A stretch of 44,842 nucleotides of DNA, taken from IMG/VR virus record IMGVR_UViG_3300042560_002553, positions 1-44,842 of that record; one strand, given 5' to 3'. The first letter of the stretch is position 1, and the number at the start of each line of letters is the position of its first letter. Positions 1 through 7,250 of the stretch are shown piece after piece. The position numbers and the translations under genes are program-made. Source of the stretch: a virus. Below the pieces are notes generated by a model. That model saw only the letters and a list, made by a program, of their open reading frames with translations, ran no database searches and was not told where the DNA came from.

Positions 1-129
1 ATAGGCGAATACCTTGACCACTATCGTGATGCTGACGCAACAGATAAAGCAAATGCATCCATGAATACGCATTCGTGGGTAACCAAAGCAAAGAAGCAGG
101 CAGAGTACGCGATTATGTCGCGCGCCTAG
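1..129 (+). CDS. C-terminal end of an unknown protein (partial)
   Basis: Reading frame 1 is open from the first base of the window to a TAG at 127-129 and gives 42 residues ending ..AEYAIMSRA. The start lies outside the window. The fragment is hydrophilic, with several Lys and Ala residues, and shows no motif I recognise. It lies on the same strand as the two genes that follow, 18 bases upstream of the next start, so it may belong to the same transcript. Confidence 0.55.
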   Translation: MGEYLDHYRDADATDKANASMNTHSWVTKAKKQAEYAIMSRA

Positions 130-147
130 GCGCTCAAAAATGAGATA

Positions 148-603
148 ATGTCACCAAGGGAAATAAAGGATTGGTGGTCATCAATGTCAGAGCAACCAGA
201 TGAAAATTCGCCAGACCAAAATGATGGCCCAAGCAGGGACGAACTCCTTGAATACATCAGCGAGTTCATGAAAGAGGGAAGGCATGCGGAGAAAATGTAC
301 CGCGACAACTTTTGCGAACTGGTAGTCAACAAAATTTTTCAAGATTTTGGCTATGAGGGATTGTGTAATTTAATGGTTAAAATCGATGGAAAAGCGAATT
401 GGATTTCGGACATACTTATAGAAAATTCTGATTTCGATGACGTGCTTTTTAAGAAATACGGCACATATGACCCAGAGATTTGCGAAAAAGCGAGAAGCAC
501 TGAAGCGATAATGGAGATGAACTCCAAAATTTGGAGACTCAGAAAAAAGTATGCCACAGTCATCGTTGACGAAATCATGTCCGACACCAAGAAGGCCAAA
601 TGA
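148..603 (+). CDS. hypothetical acidic phage protein
   Basis: An open frame of 151 codons. The product is acidic at the N-terminus (a Glu/Asp/Pro/Asn stretch around residues 13-30), followed by a mostly helical part ending in a Lys-rich tail. No family is recognised. The ATG at 148 has no clear Shine-Dalgarno sequence. The ATG at 184, preceded by GGTGG, is a possible alternative that would remove 12 residues. TGA-GATAAT at 141-149 resembles an extended -10 box and would fit transcription starting just before the 184 start. The stop codon overlaps the next start (ATGA), so the two genes are probably translationally coupled. Confidence 0.7.
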   Translation: MSPREIKDWWSSMSEQPDENSPDQNDGPSRDELLEYISEFMKEGRHAEKMYRDNFCELVVNKIFQDFGYEGLCNLMVKIDGKANWISDILIENSDFDDVLFKKYGTYDPEICEKARSTEAIMEMNSKIWRLRKKYATVIVDEIMSDTKKAK

Positions 604-893
604 GAAACCGAAGGCGATACGGAAGCCCTGTCGGTGACCCGCTTGGCTTCTTGGGGACGGCACTTGGCCGCGAGGTTAGGGCCGAAGCAAAAAAGGCCGA
701 GAAAGAATTGCAGTCAATAACCGAAGACATGTCACTGGTTGAAGCCAATAAGTGGTTAGCCAAAAATTACCCAACCCTGAAGTGGGTTGAAGTCAGAAGG
801 GACGCGCTCCTAATTGGTGACAAAAACCAAAAATTCTCCAATAAACAAAAGATAATTGTCGTTGGTGGAGAGAAGATTTTTGCTTCTAATTAA
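600..893 (+). CDS. hypothetical small basic protein
   Basis: 97 residues. The ATG at 600 overlaps the stop of the preceding gene (ATGA), a typical coupling arrangement. The N-terminus is Arg-rich (MRNRRRYGSP), followed by a charged helix and a C-terminal half with alternating hydrophobic residues (KWVEVRRDALLIG, KIIVVGGEKIF) that looks like beta strands. No family is recognised. It ends tail to tail with the minus-strand gene at 890-1114, the two stop codons overlapping by four bases. Confidence 0.65.
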   Translation: MRNRRRYGSPVGDPLGFLGTALGREVRAEAKKAEKELQSITEDMSLVEANKWLAKNYPTLKWVEVRRDALLIGDKNQKFSNKQKIIVVGGEKIFASN

Positions 894-1114
894 AGGAATT
901 TGCTGGCATCAAGGTCAACGCCGTACAATTTCCTAAAGTCGGCGCACAGCGGCTTTATCGCTTTTGGTGTGCCGTGAGTGAAGTATGGTCTCGTGCCAAG
1001 GTGTGCTGGTGGAGTTATTTTGTACTTGTTTCTAAGTACCTCCACGTTGAAACCAAGTTTTTGAATTTCTTTAATGAATCGGTTGATTTGCTTACTTCCG
1101 TGTGTTCTTGCCAT
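890..1114 (-). CDS. HicA-like small protein (dsRBD-like fold), function unproven
   Basis: 74 residues from the ATG at 1112-1114 (MARTHGSKQ..). The frame stays open upstream to 1405, but that part overlaps the ParB-like gene on the other strand and has poor composition, so the short start is chosen. The layout, a helix (INRFIKEIQKLGF), two strands (VEVLRNKYKI), a proline turn and a final helix (IKPLCADFRKLYG), resembles HicA-type small proteins found in phages. The canonical catalytic GSH histidine of HicA toxins is not evident, and no HicB partner is adjacent. I would not call it a toxin. The resemblance is from memory of the family and is moderate. Confidence 0.5.
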   Translation of the reverse strand: MARTHGSKQINRFIKEIQKLGFNVEVLRNKYKITPPAHLGTRPYFTHGTPKAIKPLCADFRKLYGVDLDASKFL

Positions 1115-1217
1115 AGTTTCTACAGTCAAGCCGCAAAATGATGAAAAAACAACCTGTGTCGAACGCCACACAAAAATCCCAAAGCCACGTTGTGTTGCTC
1201 CAATAACACCCATAGCG

Positions 1218-1223
1218 TATGGT
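1218..1223 (+). promoter_or_regulatory. -10 element of a probable leaderless promoter
   Basis: TATGGT lies five bases upstream of the ATG at 1229, so transcription would begin at or next to the start codon. It fits the same pattern seen before at least nine other genes in the window. Confidence 0.45.
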
Positions 1224-1228
1224 CCACT

Positions 1229-2077
1229 ATGAGCACCAAAAACACCAAATACACCATTCCTGCCGAAGTCACGGTTGCCGTTGAGGTCATTACCCCAGCG
1301 ATTGCAAAAAAGATGCTGGAGGGAAACACAGACAATCGCAAACTCCGTCGTCAGCGAGTTGCGCAGTACACCGATGCCATGAAGCGCGGGATGTGGGAAA
1401 TTCAAAACGATGCAATCACCATCTCTAAGACTGGCAAATTACTCAACGGACAGCACCGTCTGACAGCGATTGTTGAGTCGGACCAGCCGTGCCAATGCGT
1501 CGTTCTGCGTGGTGTCGAAGACAGTGCATTTACCGCTATTGACTCTGGCCTTTCTCGAACAGTAAACGACTCTCTTGTTGCTGCTGGGGTGACGTCAAAT
1601 GCGACTCATCTTTCCCCAATTGCCAAGACTCTCATCGGGATGGACGCTGGAATCAACATCTTCGATACTGCTGCAATGGCTCTCGTGCAACGTCACGATG
1701 TGGTTGATTATGTGGAAAAAAATTCGGAAATTCTCGACTGGGCACTTTCGGTTTCGCGCAAGGCAGATTCTGCCGTCGGTGGCATTAGGCATGCCTGGGG
1801 CGTTTTCGCAATCCTTGCTGCCCAAAAACACGGAACGGAAAAAGTCGATGAGTTTGTCAATTTGGTTGTTGACGGAGCAGGTTTGAAGCCTGGTGATTCA
1901 CCACTTGCGCTCCGTAACTGGCTGTCACGCCAGCGTGGTTCGTGGTCTCGAAATGCCAGCAAAACCAACATTGCCGTATATATCAGCACATTCAATAAGT
2001 GGATGGCCAGTGAGAAGGTCTCAGTTGTTCGCCCGTTTGGTGGCTCTTGGGAAAACTTCCCAGAGGTCGTTGATTAA
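1229..2077 (+). CDS. ParB-like nuclease-domain phage protein
   Basis: 282 residues from the ATG at 1229. The frame is open back to 1190, but the leaderless -10 box and the better composition favour 1229. Residues about 10-100 carry the ParB/Spo0J N-terminal-type fold as found in phage proteins: a helix with RVAQYTDAMKRGMW, then ITISKTGKLLNGQHRL, where NGQHRL is the hallmark. The rest is helical with no known domain, and no helix-turn-helix centromere-binding part is obvious, so plasmid-type partition is not implied. In actinophages such proteins are common with unknown role; DNA binding or CTP/nucleotide binding is possible. Its stop overlaps the stop of a minus-strand small gene. Confidence 0.75.
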   Translation: MSTKNTKYTIPAEVTVAVEVITPAIAKKMLEGNTDNRKLRRQRVAQYTDAMKRGMWEIQNDAITISKTGKLLNGQHRLTAIVESDQPCQCVVLRGVEDSAFTAIDSGLSRTVNDSLVAAGVTSNATHLSPIAKTLIGMDAGINIFDTAAMALVQRHDVVDYVEKNSEILDWALSVSRKADSAVGGIRHAWGVFAILAAQKHGTEKVDEFVNLVVDGAGLKPGDSPLALRNWLSRQRGSWSRNASKTNIAVYISTFNKWMASEKVSVVRPFGGSWENFPEVVD

Positions 2078-2220
2078 TTCAGTTTACGAAGGGAATCTTT
2101 CCTCACGGTAACTGCGTTGAGCAATTCTTCTACTTGCTCATCGCTCATTCTGCGCGACACCTTGTCGCCAATGAGGTTCACCGCTAGCGAACCGCGAGGT
2201 TTCTTCGTTTTCTTTTTCAA
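2074..2220 (-). CDS. small basic protein, TTG start, coupled to the upstream gene
   Basis: A 48-residue frame starting with TTG at 2218-2220, which overlaps the TGA of the gene upstream (TTGA). AAGG lies a few bases before the TTG, inside the end of the upstream gene, and would serve as ribosome binding site. The product starts with a Lys/Arg-rich segment (KKKTKKPRG) and ends in a helix (MSDEQVEELLNAVTVRK). It has no homologue I recognise. Support is the coupling, the Shine-Dalgarno position and the sensible composition; the short length keeps confidence moderate. Confidence 0.5.
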   Translation of the reverse strand: MKKKTKKPRGSLAVNLIGDKVSRRMSDEQVEELLNAVTVRKDSLRKLN

Positions 2221-2459
2221 CTGACCTTAAACCACGACTTCACGCGAGCAAAGAAGCCCTTCTTGGTCTTCTCGGTCAACTTAAAGTCATCGGCTTGAAT
2301 TGCCTTCCACGTATCGGCAACAAGGTCCTTGACTTCGTCCGTTGTGGGCACATCAATTTCAATCTTGTCAACTTTTGGAAGAGGCTTCTTCTTTGCAGCA
2401 GGCTTCTTCTTAGCGGTAGACGTCTTTTTCTTTGCAGTGTTTTTCTTGTTTTTGCTCAT
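2217..2459 (-). CDS. lysine-rich histone-H1-like small protein
   Basis: 80 residues. The first 30 are almost entirely Lys, Ala, Thr and Pro in AKKK-type repeats, like the tails of histone-H1-like bacterial nucleoid proteins. Residues 31-80 form a short acidic then helical segment (DEVKDLVADTWKAIQ) ending in FFARVKSWFKVS. The tail suggests binding to DNA or another polyanion; this is inference from composition only. The gene is followed, with overlap, by a small TTG-started gene. Confidence 0.65.
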   Translation of the reverse strand: MSKNKKNTAKKKTSTAKKKPAAKKKPLPKVDKIEIDVPTTDEVKDLVADTWKAIQADDFKLTEKTKKGFFARVKSWFKVS

Positions 2460-2503
2460 GGCTTGTACCCTAATCCATTATCCCCTATTACCGTTGCAAC
2501 TAT

Positions 2504-2512
2504 TGCTACTGT
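2504..2512 (+). promoter_or_regulatory. extended -10 element, leaderless promoter
   Basis: TGC-TACTGT (TGn plus hexamer) is followed by six bases and then the GTG at 2519. This geometry supports the GTG as start and predicts a transcript with no leader. Confidence 0.5.
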
Positions 2513-2518
2513 CGTTAT

Positions 2519-3145
2519 GTGGATACATACCTCGACCCATTTTCAAAGATTGCCTTGACACTGACGGCGTCGCAGTTGGCCAAGAATCTTATTGTTAAGT
2601 CGGAGGGTGTCGGCGAAGACTTGGCCTTTAACTTCTTTGCTTGGCGTAATGACACGCCCCTGTTGTGTGCTCAGTTGGAGTCCAGGTTCATGAAAGAAAG
2701 CCACCAAAAAAGGTTCTCAAGATGCTATGAGTTAATGCGCGTTCTAAGGTTCAAATTGGGCATTCAGTCCCTCACCTTCATAGCCGAAGGGTACGTTGCC
2801 AACGAGCAACAAAACAAAGAACTTTCCTTGGCCTTCCTTGAGCCAAATTCTGGGGTCAAGGAATGCCTTACCGTGATTCATTGCGAGGAAAACAAGCCTT
2901 CGTCAGTTCCAGACGTGTTCCTTTTTTCAATGCCCTATAGTTACGGGGTTGGAAGGTCCGTTTCGTGGGGGCACTTAATGGAGTTCTCCCAAAATGCCGT
3001 AAGCACAATAAAAAGATATTCATATCCAGCCATGCTCCACGGCGCATTTAGGAGGCAGGTCGATGAAGAAACCTCCTCGAGCCCACTTGACGAAGACACA
3101 ATAAATGAAATACTTAGTTATGGTTTCCTGGTACAGGAGTTTTAG
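2519..3145 (+). CDS. hypothetical phage protein
   Basis: 208 residues starting at GTG, chosen because an extended -10 box lies six bases upstream. The product is a mixed alpha/beta soluble protein with no signal peptide or membrane segment and no recognised motif. It stands alone on the plus strand between a minus-strand pair and a minus-strand tRNA whose 3' end abuts its stop codon, so it is probably its own transcription unit. Confidence 0.65.
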   Translation: MDTYLDPFSKIALTLTASQLAKNLIVKSEGVGEDLAFNFFAWRNDTPLLCAQLESRFMKESHQKRFSRCYELMRVLRFKLGIQSLTFIAEGYVANEQQNKELSLAFLEPNSGVKECLTVIHCEENKPSSVPDVFLFSMPYSYGVGRSVSWGHLMEFSQNAVSTIKRYSYPAMLHGAFRRQVDEETSSSPLDEDTINEILSYGFLVQEF

Positions 3146-3218
3146 TGGGCCAGACGGGAATTGAACCCGCGACTTGCACTTTATAAGAGTGCTACTCTAA
3201 CCACTGAGTTACTGGCCC
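3146..3218 (-). tRNA. tRNA-Ile(UAU)
   Basis: The minus strand folds as a full cloverleaf: acceptor GGGCCAG/CTGGCCC with discriminator A, D stem ACTC/GAGT, anticodon stem GCACT/AGTGC around loop CTTATAA, and T arm GCGGG-TTCAATT-CCCGT. The anticodon TAT reads AUA. CCA is not encoded. Most bacteria, including Actinobacteria, read AUA with a lysidine-modified CAU tRNA, so a UAU tRNA is a phage addition that would help decode the ATA codons in this moderate-GC genome. Confidence 0.93.
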
Positions 3219-3244
3219 TTCTCGCATAGAAGATAGCACTGCCG

Positions 3245-3250
3245 TATAAT
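3245..3250 (+). promoter_or_regulatory. consensus -10 (TATAAT), leaderless promoter
   Basis: A perfect TATAAT ends five bases before the ATG at 3256, which places the transcription start at or beside the start codon. It lies just upstream of the minus-strand tRNA gene and drives the opposite strand. Confidence 0.6.
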
Positions 3251-3255
3251 TGACC

Positions 3256-3564
3256 ATGGTCTTTTACAAGAACTCTTTTTTACAGAATTACAGAGTCGGC
3301 GATAACGTCAATATTGTTCCAGCGGATAGAAGCCCATGCCCTGTCTGTGGCCACCCAACTGGCGATTGCGTTGGGGAATCACCAAAGCCAGACCACATCG
3401 CTGGGATGGGCTCCAACATGATGGAAACTTCACAAACTTATTTAGTGGAGAATGACGTTTTTGTCGAAAAGCAATTGACGCCAACTGTTACGACAAAAAT
3501 TCTTGTACACCCTAAGGGAAAAATCATTTCTGTGACCGAAGCAAAAAAATTAGGTCTACTTTAG
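3256..3564 (+). CDS. small zinc-ribbon-like phage protein
   Basis: 102 residues from the ATG at 3256. A TTG two codons upstream lies inside the -10 box and is rejected. The segment SPCPVCGHPTGDC gives a CxxC...C cluster suitable for a zinc ribbon or half knuckle. The C-terminal half (about 60-102) is a small beta-rich domain ending in a helix, EAKKLGLL. Small proteins beginning with a CPVCGHPTGDC-type motif are frequent in actinophage-like genomes. The function is unknown. It precedes the ribonucleotide reductase gene by 66 bases. Confidence 0.7.
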   Translation: MVFYKNSFLQNYRVGDNVNIVPADRSPCPVCGHPTGDCVGESPKPDHIAGMGSNMMETSQTYLVENDVFVEKQLTPTVTTKILVHPKGKIISVTEAKKLGLL

Positions 3565-3630
3565 ACTCTTTCTGTATTTGGCCCTGTGGTACGCTGGGCA
3601 ACTCAAAATCAAAGAGACGGGGAAAATCTC

Positions 3631-5550
3631 ATGCTTGAACAATCATTTGTGGACTCCTATTCCCAAAAAACACCACCTTGGGGTTTTGGTGGGCTTGGCG
3701 AAATAGTTTTCTTGCGCACGTACAGCCGCAAGAAAGAAAACGGCGACAACGAGACGTGGACTGAAACTCTCCAGAGGGTTATCAACGGCGCCATTGAGGC
3801 TGGCGTGCCGCTTACCGATGCGGAGGCTGAGCGCTTATTTGACCATTGTTTCAATTTGCGATGCTCTTTCTCTGGCCGCTCCCTGTGGCAGATGGGCACA
3901 CCGCTCGTAAAGAAGTTCAATGCAACATCCCTCAACAACTGCTACTTCACCAACATTGAATCAATAGAAGATTTTGAAATGTTGTTTGAATACCTCATGC
4001 TCGGTGGTGGTGTCGGATTTTCAGTTGAGCGTTCAAAAATACACGACCTTCCAAAAGTAAAGTCTGGCGTAGTTATCGCCCATGAACGTTCAAACGACGC
4101 AGACATAATTGTTCCAGATTCGCGTCATGGTTGGAAGCGTTTGCTGCATGCTGTTCTGAAGTCGTACTTCGACACTGGAAAGTCATTTACTTACTCCACA
4201 ATTCTGGTTCGCGAATATGGAGCGCCGCTAAAAACATTCGGCGGAACTGCAAGTGGACCTGGCGCGCTCATCGAGGGAATTTCGGATATTTGCAAGGTGA
4301 TGGACAACAGGGTTGGCAAGAAACTTCGCTCCATTGACGTGCTTGATATTTGCAATATCATCGGTCGAATTGTCGTTTCTGGCTCGTCTCGACGCTCTGC
4401 ACAAATCGCAATCGGAGACCCAGATGACGTTTTGTTTATTCGAGCAAAAAATTGGTCGTCTGGTTCTGTGCCAGCGTGGCGCGCAAACAGCAACAACAGC
4501 ATTTACGCAGACTCATATGAAGAAATCATGCCAGAGTTATGGAAGGGGTATGACGGCTCTGGTGAGCCCTACGGCCTCGTCAATCGAAAGTTGGCTCGCA
4601 AGTATGGGCGCCTTGGCGAACAGAAAACCGACAACTCAATTGAGGGCTTCAATCCTTGCGCGGAAATTGGTCTTGCAGACGGAGAATCGTGCAATCTAGC
4701 CACGATTTTCTTGCCAAACGTAGAAGACAAAGAGCAATTGATGGATATTTCGCAGTTGCTCTACAAGGTCCAGAAGCACATCACAACAATGTCGTACCCG
4801 TACGACAAGACGACCAACATCGTTAGGAAGAACGCCAGACTTGGCCAATCAATCACTGGAATCCTTCAGTGTTCCGAGGAGCAGATTTCCTGGCTTGATG
4901 ACACCTATACGAACTTGGAGAAGTTTGACGCTTCCTGGAGCGTTTCAAAGAGCCTTCCGAAGTCCGTGCGTTTGACAACTGTTCAGCCTTCTGGAACGTT
5001 GAGCCTTCTTCCAGGCGTTACCCCAGGCATTCATCCCGCCTACGCCAAGTACTACACGCGCCGTGTTCGATTTGGTTCTGCTGACCCGTTGGTTGAGGCA
5101 TGCCGTAAGCGTGGCTACAAGGTGCAGTGGGACATCGGCATCGACGGCCGCGAAGACCACACTCGCTATGTTGTCGACTTCCCGTGCAAGTCGCCAGATG
5201 GCGCAGTATTGGCCTCCGAAATGACGGCAATTCAGCAACTTGAGTGGGTGAAGAAGATGCAGACTGTCTGGGCGGACAACGCTGTTTCCGTGACTGTTTA
5301 TTACAGACTGGAGGAACTGCCAGAAATCAAGGAGTGGTTGTCAAAGAACTACGACACTTCCGTTAAGTCTGTATCATTCCTCTTGCACACAGACCACAAC
5401 TTCCCGCTCCCCCCATATGAGGAGACCACTAAGGAGGAATACGAAAAGGCAGTGTCAAAGATTGACATGTCCATTCCGCTTGTCCAGCGTTCTTTCGATG
5501 GTGAACTGACCATGGACGATTGCGCGACTGGCGCCTGCCCAATCAAATAA
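3631..5550 (+). CDS. nrdJ: adenosylcobalamin-dependent (class II) ribonucleotide reductase
   Basis: 639 residues from the ATG at 3631, preceded by GGGGAAAATCTC. The longer GTG-started frame from 3586 covers an extended -10-like TGG-TACGCT at 3587-3595 and is less likely. The enzyme reduces ribonucleotides to deoxyribonucleotides for phage DNA synthesis, using coenzyme B12 to make the thiyl radical. Visible family features are NNCYFTNIES (first redox Cys), LMLGGGVGFSVERS, the FGGTASGP loop, the catalytic NPCAEIGL with the Cys and Glu of the active site, QPSGTLSLLPG, and a C-terminal CATGAC pair that re-reduces the active site. The length and absence of an NrdB gene fit the monomeric class II type. 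The host must supply or import B12. Confidence 0.93.
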   Translation: MLEQSFVDSYSQKTPPWGFGGLGEIVFLRTYSRKKENGDNETWTETLQRVINGAIEAGVPLTDAEAERLFDHCFNLRCSFSGRSLWQMGTPLVKKFNATSLNNCYFTNIESIEDFEMLFEYLMLGGGVGFSVERSKIHDLPKVKSGVVIAHERSNDADIIVPDSRHGWKRLLHAVLKSYFDTGKSFTYSTILVREYGAPLKTFGGTASGPGALIEGISDICKVMDNRVGKKLRSIDVLDICNIIGRIVVSGSSRRSAQIAIGDPDDVLFIRAKNWSSGSVPAWRANSNNSIYADSYEEIMPELWKGYDGSGEPYGLVNRKLARKYGRLGEQKTDNSIEGFNPCAEIGLADGESCNLATIFLPNVEDKEQLMDISQLLYKVQKHITTMSYPYDKTTNIVRKNARLGQSITGILQCSEEQISWLDDTYTNLEKFDASWSVSKSLPKSVRLTTVQPSGTLSLLPGVTPGIHPAYAKYYTRRVRFGSADPLVEACRKRGYKVQWDIGIDGREDHTRYVVDFPCKSPDGAVLASEMTAIQQLEWVKKMQTVWADNAVSVTVYYRLEELPEIKEWLSKNYDTSVKSVSFLLHTDHNFPLPPYEETTKEEYEKAVSKIDMSIPLVQRSFDGELTMDDCATGACPIK

Positions 5551-5559
5551 TGCTATTGT
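5551..5559 (+). promoter_or_regulatory. extended -10 element, leaderless promoter
   Basis: TGC-TATTGT starts right after the nrdJ stop codon and is followed by six bases and the ATG at 5566. It matches the pattern at 2504 closely. Confidence 0.55.
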
Positions 5560-5565
5560 TGCGGT

Positions 5566-6231
5566 ATGCCAGAATTAAATGCAAATATCCCGCCAGTACA
5601 TTGCTTGGTTAGGGGTAATTTTCTCAGAAATCAAGTAGACAGTCACGAAAAAAAGTTTCCTGTTGTTATTTTTGGTGTTGCTTCAATAACTGACAGGGCA
5701 CCAGTATTTCACTTTCTCATGGAGGATGGTGGTGTGTGGTGGAGGGCGCCAATAAACGCGTTTTGCACCAATGAAGACAGTCCAGAGGTAGACATACACG
5801 ACCTGGTTATGTGGAATTGTTTTTCTCCGTATATAACTGTCACTGTTTTTGAGCATATGCGAGGAAGGTCGATGACATACGTCGACCGCCACAAGCAAAA
5901 TGTAAACGGAAAATATTTGTTCACAATGGATTGGCATCATCCAGAAAACAACATCGCAGACACAAACTACTCAATAGAGCCAGCAAATCACAAATGTGGA
6001 CACCTGATACTCAGGGAAGACGGGAATTTTGCCATACAGCCAAACAATAGAATTCGCCTGTGGGACCCTTCGCACACAACAAAGAAGGGCTCTAACCTAA
6101 TTGAGAGATTGGTTAGCGATAGGGTCTGGGGTGTGGAAGATGGCAATAAATGGATGACTTCCGACGATGACTACGAACACGTAAGGTACGAGTACGAAGT
6201 AACAAATTTTGACAAAAAGAATAAAGACTAA
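5566..6231 (+). CDS. hypothetical phage protein
   Basis: 221 residues with a leaderless-type promoter immediately upstream. The protein is beta-rich with many aromatic residues (VWWRAP, VMWNCFSPY, DWHHPEN) and a hydrophilic C-terminus (FDKKNKD). It has no signal peptide or membrane helix. I recognise no family. Its position directly after nrdJ and before tRNA-Arg hints at an early or metabolic role, but that is only context. Confidence 0.65.
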   Translation: MPELNANIPPVHCLVRGNFLRNQVDSHEKKFPVVIFGVASITDRAPVFHFLMEDGGVWWRAPINAFCTNEDSPEVDIHDLVMWNCFSPYITVTVFEHMRGRSMTYVDRHKQNVNGKYLFTMDWHHPENNIADTNYSIEPANHKCGHLILREDGNFAIQPNNRIRLWDPSHTTKKGSNLIERLVSDRVWGVEDGNKWMTSDDDYEHVRYEYEVTNFDKKNKD

Positions 6232-6254
6232 AACGTTTTAGCGTTTAACAAAAT

Positions 6255-6327
6255 GCCCTCGTGGCGCAATGGATAGCGCAACTGACTTCTAATCAGTAGG
6301 TTCCAGGTTCGAGTCCTGGCGAGGGCG
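6255..6327 (+). tRNA. tRNA-Arg(UCU)
   Basis: A full cloverleaf: acceptor GCCCTCG/CGAGGGC with discriminator G, D stem GCGC/GCGC, anticodon stem ACTGA/TCAGT around loop CTTCTAA, and T arm CCAGG-TTCGAGT-CCTGG. Anticodon TCT reads AGA (and AGG by wobble), codons used often in the Arg-rich giant proteins of this phage. CCA is not encoded. Confidence 0.95.
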
Positions 6328-6330
6328 CGC

Positions 6331-6336
6331 TATGCT
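6331..6336 (+). promoter_or_regulatory. -10 element, leaderless promoter
   Basis: TATGCT is followed by six bases and the ATG at 6343. It begins four bases after the end of tRNA-Arg, so tRNA and protein gene have separate signals. Confidence 0.5.
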
Positions 6337-6342
6337 TTTGTT

Positions 6343-6597
6343 ATGGAAGAATTCTCAGAATCCGCAAAACTTTCCCTCTGGCCAATTGCAATATTCGAAA
6401 CAAGGTATGGGGGAACGTATGAATTTGGCGCCAAGTGGTTTGCGTTTCCGTTTGACGAACATCGAGAACTGGAAGAACAAGCGCTTGGCGAAGATGCTGA
6501 GTGCTCGAATTGGTTTGCTGGCAACAAGGACGGAATAGGACTTGGGGAAACCCCAAATGACGCACTTTCTGATTTGTTCAAAAAGCGTCTTGGCTAA
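6343..6597 (+). CDS. hypothetical small phage protein
   Basis: 84 acidic residues. The pattern of a beta segment (TRYGGTYEFGAKWFAFPF), a central EDAE loop, and GIGLGETPNDALSDLFKK near the end looks like a compact alpha/beta domain of a type common in phages (a GxTPxEAL-like helix cap). The function is unknown. It ends tail to tail with the MazG-like gene, overlapping by four bases. Confidence 0.65.
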   Translation: MEEFSESAKLSLWPIAIFETRYGGTYEFGAKWFAFPFDEHRELEEQALGEDAECSNWFAGNKDGIGLGETPNDALSDLFKKRLG

Positions 6598-6923
6598 CGG
6601 CTGTCGCCGCTACCAGCGATAACTCCGCGATTCTTTCGGTCAGCCAATTTATCTATATTCATCATTGCTACTGCCTCTAGAGTCGTATTGAGTTCAAGGG
6701 CAATCTGGGCAACGTACCAAAGAACATCACCAAGTTCTTTGCAAATCACCTGTGCTTCGTGTACCCCAACGACGGATTCATTGTCCCTGATGATTTTCTT
6801 CAATTTGCCAGCCACTTCACCAGCCTCAGACGTCAACCCAAGAACCAAGTATTCAAGAGCCTTGTCTTTTGGGTATACGGCAGTTGATTCTGTCGCTGCC
6901 TGGTAGTCATTAAACCCAACCAT
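6594..6923 (-). CDS. MazG-like nucleotide pyrophosphohydrolase
   Basis: 109 residues from the ATG at 6921-6923, with GGGA seven bases upstream; an earlier GTG (to 6935) is in frame but worse placed. The all-alpha NTP-PPase fold is clear: SEAGEVAGKLKKIIRD gives the ExxE metal site (Glu33, Glu36) and KELGDVLWYVAQIA gives the ExxD site (Glu63, Asp66). Such enzymes hydrolyse (d)NTPs to monophosphates and pyrophosphate. In phages they may clean or adjust the nucleotide pool or lower ppGpp signalling. Its proximity to nrdJ fits nucleotide metabolism. It lies two bases downstream of a small membrane-protein gene and is probably cotranscribed with it. Confidence 0.92.
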   Translation of the reverse strand: MVGFNDYQAATESTAVYPKDKALEYLVLGLTSEAGEVAGKLKKIIRDNESVVGVHEAQVICKELGDVLWYVAQIALELNTTLEAVAMMNIDKLADRKNRGVIAGSGDSR

Positions 6924-6925
6924 TT

Positions 6926-7063
6926 TTATTCCCACATTTCTGGATTTGGATGGCCCATTTCCCTGCGCACCTTAATTGCCATTTTCAACATTGATATTGC
7001 AATTAGTGGCAAAAAAACAAAAAACTTAGCCATCATCGCTACTTCTTTTTTGATTTTTTCCAT
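6926..7063 (-). CDS. small single-pass membrane protein
   Basis: A 45-residue frame, MEKIKKEVAM.. to ..PEMWE. GGGAAG directly precedes the ATG as a ribosome binding site. Residues 13-31 (AKFFVFLPLIAISMLK region) are a hydrophobic helix, with Lys residues on both sides. The stop lies two bases from the MazG-like start, so the two are likely an operon. The function is unknown. Confidence 0.55.
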   Translation of the reverse strand: MEKIKKEVAMMAKFFVFLPLIAISMLKMAIKVRREMGHPNPEMWE

Positions 7064-7079
7064 AACTTCCCAGTGACAC

Positions 7080-7250
7080 ATGCTACTAGATAGTTATGCC
7101 TTTGATAAGGGGCTCTTTGCCATAATTTCACCCATGCTTGTGACGTTGTTATTTTTGACTTTTACGTATGTTGCAATGCATTTTGCCGTAAGGAAAGCGG
7201 TCGACAGTTATGAGGGGTACGGCCAAGGAGGCGACCCTACGGCTCAATAA
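7080..7250 (+). CDS. small single-pass membrane protein
   Basis: 56 residues if started at the ATG at 7080, or 38 if started at the ATG at 7134. Residues about 13-34 (AIISPMLVTLLFLTFTYVA) form a membrane helix, followed by a polar tail ending GGDPTAQ. TGC-CATAAT at 7118-7126 lies seven bases before the 7134 ATG and would make that start leaderless. On the other hand the segment encoded between 7080 and 7134 looks like ordinary protein. I keep the longer form but cannot decide. It is divergent from the previous small membrane gene and ends inside the ferredoxin gene's end (14-base overlap). Confidence 0.5.
   Translation: MLLDSYAFDKGLFAIISPMLVTLLFLTFTYVAMHFAVRKAVDSYEGYGQGGDPTAQ

Noticed and set aside
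1115-1405. N-terminal extension of the HicA-like frame
   Set aside because: It lies antisense to the ParB-like gene and has Cys/Phe/Gly-rich composition unlike a real protein; the ATG at 1112-1114 gives a compact domain.
6232-6250. AAAACGTTTT palindrome before tRNA-Arg as a regulatory site
   Set aside because: It is short and AT-rich, and such palindromes arise easily by chance; no other copy was noticed.
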